8,990 nt of DNA from Chloroflexota bacterium. GTDB lineage: Bacteria > Chloroflexota > Anaerolineae > Aggregatilineales > UBA2796. This document shows, piece by piece, positions 6,001 through 8,990 of this stretch. How positions within the stretch are numbered: position 1 is the first letter of the stretch; every line of letters starts with the position of its first letter. The stretch is from NCBI GenBank assembly GCA_003695215.1, contig RFIM01000048.1, positions 1-8,990 of the forward strand, given 5' to 3'. A program made the position numbers and the translations under genes. Below the pieces are notes generated by a model. The model was not told the origin of the DNA. It searched no databases and was given only the letters and a program-made list of their open reading frames with translations.

Positions 6001-8780
6001 GCAGGACTCTCGTAAAAGGGCAGGTGCTGATCTGAGATCGGGATGCCGAAGATCGCGAACGAATTGTTGAAAACGGCGATAAGATCGTAGCCCAGGTCGC
6101 CTTTGAAGAGCGCATCATAAAAGGCGATGCTCATCGGGAAGCGCGTGGGAAGGCGCGAGAGCGAATCGTAGAAGCGATTGCTGCTGATAGTGATGTAATC
6201 AGCCTCATCGAGCGTCTTTTGCAGCACCTCGCGCTTCTGTGCATCATCTTCCATGGCCATGTACAGCTCGACGCCGCGATAGTAGGTTCCCCACGGATCG
6301 ATGCCGCGGCAATCAGCCAGCGTGCGCAAGCCAGGCGGCTGTGGCAGCGGCACCTGGAGCGGCAAGGCGCACACCTTTTGCGGCACAGGATCGTCCCATG
6401 GCCCTTCTGTGGCGATCACGCTGCCCGTCAACCGCGCTAAGCTGCCATCTAATGTGCTGATTTGAATGCGCAGCTGCTGCTCAGCGCTGACTGTGATCGG
6501 CCGATCCAATGCAATGCGCGCCGACCTGCCATAAGGCGAGTAAGTGACGCTATCGAAAACAGCGCGCAAAGTGCCTTCGCCTAGCACTGCACCGCTGACC
6601 GCGTCTAGGATAGCAGCGCGCAGCGCAATGGCGCGCCCATCCTCGAGTGGATTCAGGACATGCGCTAGCTCAACGCTGCGAATCGTGCCTGAGAGCGGCG
6701 CGGTGAAGTTGGCTTGCGCCGCATTGCTGCTGATCAGGGTGCTGGCTTGCTCGCCGATCAAGGCGAGGTTGTTGTCAAAAGCCGAGAGCTGCAAGTTAGC
6801 GATGACGTGCTCGCCATCGGCTAGTGTGAAATCGTTCTCGTTCAGGCTCAGCCGCACGGTCGAGAGTGCGCCGTCGCTCCACGTCAGCAAGTAGTAGCTG
6901 GTATTCGGCTGTAGGTCAATCGGCCTCTCGAAGGTCAGCGTATAGCTAGCGCCCAGGCCTTCAGCGGCAGTGAACGTATCGCGCAGGCTAGCGACGCCGA
7001 GGACTTGCAGACCGGCCGCATCCAACGCCAACGCTGCCCAAAACGTCTTGAGCTGGGCATCGCTCGGCGCGCTGTAGAGTCGGTTGACGATCAAGCGGTC
7101 GACGCGGGCAGGCTCGTCGAGCGGCGGCAAAGGCGTGGCAAAGCGCGCGCCCTGTGTGTAGCGATTCAGGCTGGCGCTGATTGAAGGCGTGCTGATCGGC
7201 GTGTTGAGCAGGTAAGTCTCGCCATTGTCAGTCTGCAGGCTCACTGAGAGCGCTGAGGGCACGTTGCGGTAAATCCAATGAGAGGCTTCCACACGCGTCA
7301 GCTGTCGTCGGTAGATGTTGGTGAAAGCGCCTGCCCATAGGTATGTGAAAGCGACCACAAAGATCAGCAAGGCGAGGCGCATGCGATAGGCGAAGCGCGC
7401 CAGGCCGCCAGGATGCTCCCGCAAGGTGCGTTGCCCGCGCTCAGCCAGTTCCCACAGCGCCCATGCCGCCATCAGGCACAAGAATGGATAGAGCGGCATG
7501 TAATAGCGCATGGTCATCACCCAAAGCCTGCCCACGAAGGCAAAATAGGCGACTAACCACGCCGCGATCAACACGTGGCGTGTCCAGCCGTGCCGCGCGC
7601 GCAGTATCTGCCAGAGCGCCCACGCCAAGCCTAGCCAGCCCGCCACGCCAAGCGGCACGCCCATGCCCCAGAGGATGATGTTCTGGGCGGCGAATATGAA
7701 CGGCGTTCGGCTCGCCCATTGATGATTCGGCGGAAAATCGGCCTTGCCGCTAGTCAAATATTGCGCCTGTGCCAGATCGTCCAAGAATGGACGATAGGGC
7801 AGAAGGTTGAAGACGCCCAGTAGTCCAGGCCCGCCTGTGAAAGCGTGTGGATTAGTGAAGCGAAAGACCACTAGCGTGGCGATCAGCGCTACTAAAATGC
7901 CCGTGAGCGCCCGCTGCACTAGAGAGCTGCGCTCAAGGCGTGCAATGCGCTTGCCAAAGGCAGGCATGGCGTAGACAAGCGCTGCTACCACAAAAACGCC
8001 GAACAGCGGCGCCACATTGATGCGGCTAGCGATCGCCATGCCCATGCCGATGCCAAAACCGACTGCATCCAGCAGCTGCGCGCGGCGCATGAAGCGTATG
8101 GCAAAGAATACGGCGATCAAGACGGGCAAAGTTGTGAAGGCATCCGCCGTCCAAAAGTGCGAGAGCTGAATCGGCAAGACGGCCGCAGCGTAGAGCGCCA
8201 TTGCCAGCACGCCGATCCATTTGTTGTAGAGCATGCGCCCGATCACGAACACCATCAGCAAGGAGAGCAGATCGGCGACCGCCGAGACGCTGCGGCCGAC
8301 CAAATGGATGCCATTGTAGCTCGTCCATGCCAGCGCGATCACGTCATCGCTTGTATCAGGCGTTTGGCGCGCCAACTCATAATGGATCGCCTGAGTCACT
8401 TCTGCGGCAATGCGCACCACAAACAGCGGCAGCTCGCCATAGACATACAGACCGAAGCCGACGTTCTTCGGATACCAGTTTGAGCATTGCGAATCGAAGA
8501 AATCACCGATGCCATCTCGCTCGGGATAGCGCTCGCGGCACAAGGCGTATTGCTCGGCGCGCGCCGCTGGATCAGGGATGCTCAAATTCAGGCGCCCGTT
8601 GATCGATTCGGCCACTTGAGTCAGGAAGCGCTCGTCGGGATGCAAGTGCGTGAAATCGTCCCAATTCTGCCCAACGAAGCGGAAATAGGCGCCGACGGCG
8701 AAGATCAAGGCGACCAAAAGCGGGACGAGCCAACGGCGGCGCAACGCAGCTTCAGATGTAGGAGCAGGCTGAAAGGCCAT
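3045..8780 (-). CDS. Fusion of a GT39/PMT-like GT-C glycosyltransferase with a DUF2298 (Chlor_Arch_YYY) membrane unit, 1911 residues
   Basis: I chose ATG at 8778-8780 because the only longer start (GTG at 8868-8870) lies upstream of a perfect -10 box. No clear ribosome site precedes the ATG. Domains: residues 1-490 are a GT-C module with a first helix (17-36), HPDE (47-50) in the external loop, YGELPL (114-119), and RYYMPLYPF near 425-433, as in GT39 enzymes. Residues 491-955 form a large extracytoplasmic part: a probably beta-rich region (about 600-800), then a module with DYITISSNRFY (861-871) and YDHPAVLIFKK (941-951). From about 1030 a full DUF2298 unit begins, with NPDL (1150-1153), EKPM (1161-1164), FPPYDPW (1178-1184), YYYFG (1192-1196), DLHAH (1412-1416), NTWD (1465-1468) and RQNTFFK (1664-1670). 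The C-terminal soluble domain (about 1726-1911) carries TGLPTILGW (1800-1808). GT-C enzymes use polyprenyl-phosphate sugars on the outer membrane face. The acceptor and sugar are unknown, and the DUF2298 role is inferred. Confidence 0.93.
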   Translation of the reverse strand: MAFQPAPTSEAALRRRWLVPLLVALIFAVGAYFRFVGQNWDDFTHLHPDERFLTQVAESINGRLNLSIPDPAARAEQYALCRERYPERDGIGDFFDSQCSNWYPKNVGFGLYVYGELPLFVVRIAAEVTQAIHYELARQTPDTSDDVIALAWTSYNGIHLVGRSVSAVADLLSLLMVFVIGRMLYNKWIGVLAMALYAAAVLPIQLSHFWTADAFTTLPVLIAVFFAIRFMRRAQLLDAVGFGIGMGMAIASRINVAPLFGVFVVAALVYAMPAFGKRIARLERSSLVQRALTGILVALIATLVVFRFTNPHAFTGGPGLLGVFNLLPYRPFLDDLAQAQYLTSGKADFPPNHQWASRTPFIFAAQNIILWGMGVPLGVAGWLGLAWALWQILRARHGWTRHVLIAAWLVAYFAFVGRLWVMTMRYYMPLYPFLCLMAAWALWELAERGQRTLREHPGGLARFAYRMRLALLIFVVAFTYLWAGAFTNIYRRQLTRVEASHWIYRNVPSALSVSLQTDNGETYLLNTPISTPSISASLNRYTQGARFATPLPPLDEPARVDRLIVNRLYSAPSDAQLKTFWAALALDAAGLQVLGVASLRDTFTAAEGLGASYTLTFERPIDLQPNTSYYLLTWSDGALSTVRLSLNENDFTLADGEHVIANLQLSAFDNNLALIGEQASTLISSNAAQANFTAPLSGTIRSVELAHVLNPLEDGRAIALRAAILDAVSGAVLGEGTLRAVFDSVTYSPYGRSARIALDRPITVSAEQQLRIQISTLDGSLARLTGSVIATEGPWDDPVPQKVCALPLQVPLPQPPGLRTLADCRGIDPWGTYYRGVELYMAMEDDAQKREVLQKTLDEADYITISSNRFYDSLSRLPTRFPMSIAFYDALFKGDLGYDLIAVFNNSFAIFGIPISDQHLPFYESPAWLNEFEAEEAFHVYDHPAVLIFKKNPERYASERVAAVLNSVPLASNPTFQLEDATIVNVIRWGAYEASQAPTAFMMPADLRHAQESGGTWSELFHRQALINSSPVASVVLWWLTIMAFGWAVAPLLFVLLPALPDRGYPMAKIAGLLIVAWLAWAGGTLRLPLWTSGGLLLLLIGVALLSGYSAWRRRAELGAWLRLNWRYLLIVEAITAALFVAFVFVRLGNPDLWAQTLGGEKPMNFAYFNAVLRSSVFPPYDPWYAGGYLNYYYFGYVLVGAPTKLLGMMPNIAYNVIVPTLFALTGIGAFSLAFNVAAARWRFPRPEGSAVRSAPLGQRLQHALRTPSASPYLAGTLALLLCVVLGNLDTPRVFLTGVQRAGGCAGTADLYLWKIDQFVAQNGRQPTPEESADLLIASQNPSLVDQTLFSFYNFGRAVDCFGRGIGQLMQGAILPIGPERWYWGPRSVVGELPNNSNEINEFPYFTFVFGDLHAHMIALPITFLALTWLLSEVFASGRLRRGTWIVIAATALGGLSIGILRATNTWDWITYLLLGMVGLPFAILMRRDKLTRANLTAWIAQVAWLFIAQWLAALPFMAFHATSYSSVKAFLGNKTPIWAFFTMHGTFLFVAISLLVWQTARLLRAIYLRDLTGKFLPFALIVSGIVAVLLIGLFMAIMPLRIALIDMPIPLALLLVPLIAWSVALFFVPNQTREWQVVYVLIGAALAIALGVEIVVLDGDIGRQNTFFKFYMQVWMLLSVASGIGLAWLLQSAWQWRTAVRSAWLFTAALLLSIAALFPIMATQGKNAMRMAPEAPRTLNGNDYMAYAVYYEGSQPVPLQRDLAMIEWLRDNVKGTPTIVEAHQYPSEYKYNSRIAINTGLPTILGWRFHQQQQRTLDPLPNFVIQRQANVTALYNTTDIGTAWQLLRFYKVRYIIVGELERITYRESGLAKFEAMVGLGLLEVVYDRDGDKIYRVIEEAQYTPRVVGMR

Positions 8781-8823
8781 AGCAAAGATTTCTGCGCTAT
8801 AGAGCTTACTGGATGCCGTGAGG

Positions 8824-8854
8824 ATTATACACGCTGTGCGCGCGAAAGTCTCAT
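8824..8854 (-). promoter_or_regulatory. Candidate sigma-70-type promoter for the operon
   Basis: The minus strand has a perfect TATAAT at 8824-8829. A weak -35-like ATGAGA (four of six to TTGACA) sits at 8849-8854, with a long 19-base spacer. Transcription would begin near 8817, leaving a leader of about 35-40 bases before ATG 8780. The box lies inside the longer reading frame that starts at GTG 8870, which is the main reason for preferring the shorter protein. The -35 is poor, so an activator or another sigma factor is possible. Confidence 0.5.
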
Positions 8855-8888
8855 TACGCTTGCGAAGCACAGCGTTGATCAGCCATAG

Positions 8889-8980
8889 CCAAGGCTCGCG
8901 GCTTCAACCGCTAAAGCCGTTTATCTGACATTCCAATTTATCTCTGGCAGGCCGATTTTTGCTGAGCCTTGGAGTGGCTC
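8889..8980. repeat. Cluster of nested inverted repeats upstream of the promoter
   Basis: CCAAGGCTC (8889-8897) is the exact inverse complement of GAGCCTTGG (8964-8972). Between them CGGCTT (8899-8904) pairs with AAGCCG (8914-8919) around a nine-base loop, and an alternative stem pairs GCGG (8898-8901) with CCGC (8908-8911). GAGCC (8964-8968) also pairs with GGCTC (8976-8980). The stems compete with each other. No run of T follows on the minus strand, so a simple terminator is unlikely. A REP-like dispersed intergenic element or a regulatory structure is possible. Confidence 0.4.
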
Positions 8981-8990
8981 CTCCGCCTGA

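Larger units (their letters stand above)
8781..8990. other. Intergenic region upstream of the operon
   Basis: These 210 bases contain the candidate promoter (8824-8854) and, to its right, a group of small inverted repeats (8889-8980). Short frames enter from the right edge on the minus strand and stop at 8921-8923 (22 codons) and 8904-8906 (28 codons). Either could be the tail of an upstream gene, but neither has a recognisable sequence. I see no tRNA, no U-tract terminator on the minus strand and no gene on the plus strand. Confidence 0.6.

Noticed and set aside
8781..8870. Longer form of the large protein starting at GTG 8868-8870 (30 extra residues)
   Set aside because: The extension covers a perfect TATAAT and its leader, looks unlike a signal or membrane N-terminus, and the MAFQ start sits at a normal distance before the first helix.
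8157..8888. Three overlapping plus-strand frames of 108-133 codons at the right end
   Set aside because: They are antisense to the GT39 N-terminus, overlap one another, and have low-complexity Arg/Ala/His-rich content without a ribosome site.
8899..8925. Rho-independent terminator on the plus strand (stem followed by TTTATCT)
   Set aside because: The stem is only six pairs with a nine-base loop and a poor T-run, and no plus-strand gene precedes it.
8904..8990. C-terminal tail of an upstream minus-strand gene (22 or 28 codons entering from the edge)
   Set aside because: Two frames are open over such a short distance and neither has recognisable sequence, so neither can be supported as a gene.

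Overview
The window is a GC-rich stretch of bacterial DNA that is almost fully coding, with every gene on the minus strand. It most likely comes from a member of the Chloroflexota. That placement rests on two copies of the DUF2298 / 'Chlor_Arch_YYY' membrane family (TIGR03662 / PF10060), known mainly from Chloroflexi and some Archaea, and on a GT39-type glycosyltransferase with a soluble C-terminal module of a kind I associate with the same group. The species cannot be named from the sequence.

Layout, in order of transcription (right to left): (1) 8781-8990 is intergenic. It holds a candidate promoter (perfect TATAAT at 8824-8829) and, further upstream, a cluster of small inverted repeats. 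(2) 3045-8780 encodes a 1911-residue polytopic protein in which a GT-C (GT39/PMT-like) glycosyltransferase is fused to a complete DUF2298 unit. (3) After 51 bp, 426-2993 holds a second, stand-alone DUF2298 gene. It would be 855 residues long but is cut by one in-frame TAG at 1095-1097 into parts of 632 and about 213-221 codons. (4) After 20 bp, 1-405 holds the first 135 codons of another GT-C-like membrane protein, which runs off the left edge.

The short gaps, the single direction and the absence of any clear terminator between the genes suggest one operon devoted to lipid-linked sugar transfer or polysaccharide/glycoprotein assembly at the outer face of the membrane. This job is inferred from the GT-C family; no substrate can be read from the sequence. 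DUF2298 has no established function that I know of, but its loop motifs and C-terminal soluble part resemble GT-C enzymes, so the operon may encode up to four GT-C-like units.

The points most worth a second look are the amber codon inside the second DUF2298 gene, the GT39-DUF2298 fusion next to a free DUF2298 paralogue, the loss of the usual acidic and HPP residues in the last gene, a 13-codon ORF coupled to the DUF2298 start, and the repeat cluster upstream of the promoter. I found no RNA genes, insertion sequences, CRISPR arrays or convincing plus-strand genes.
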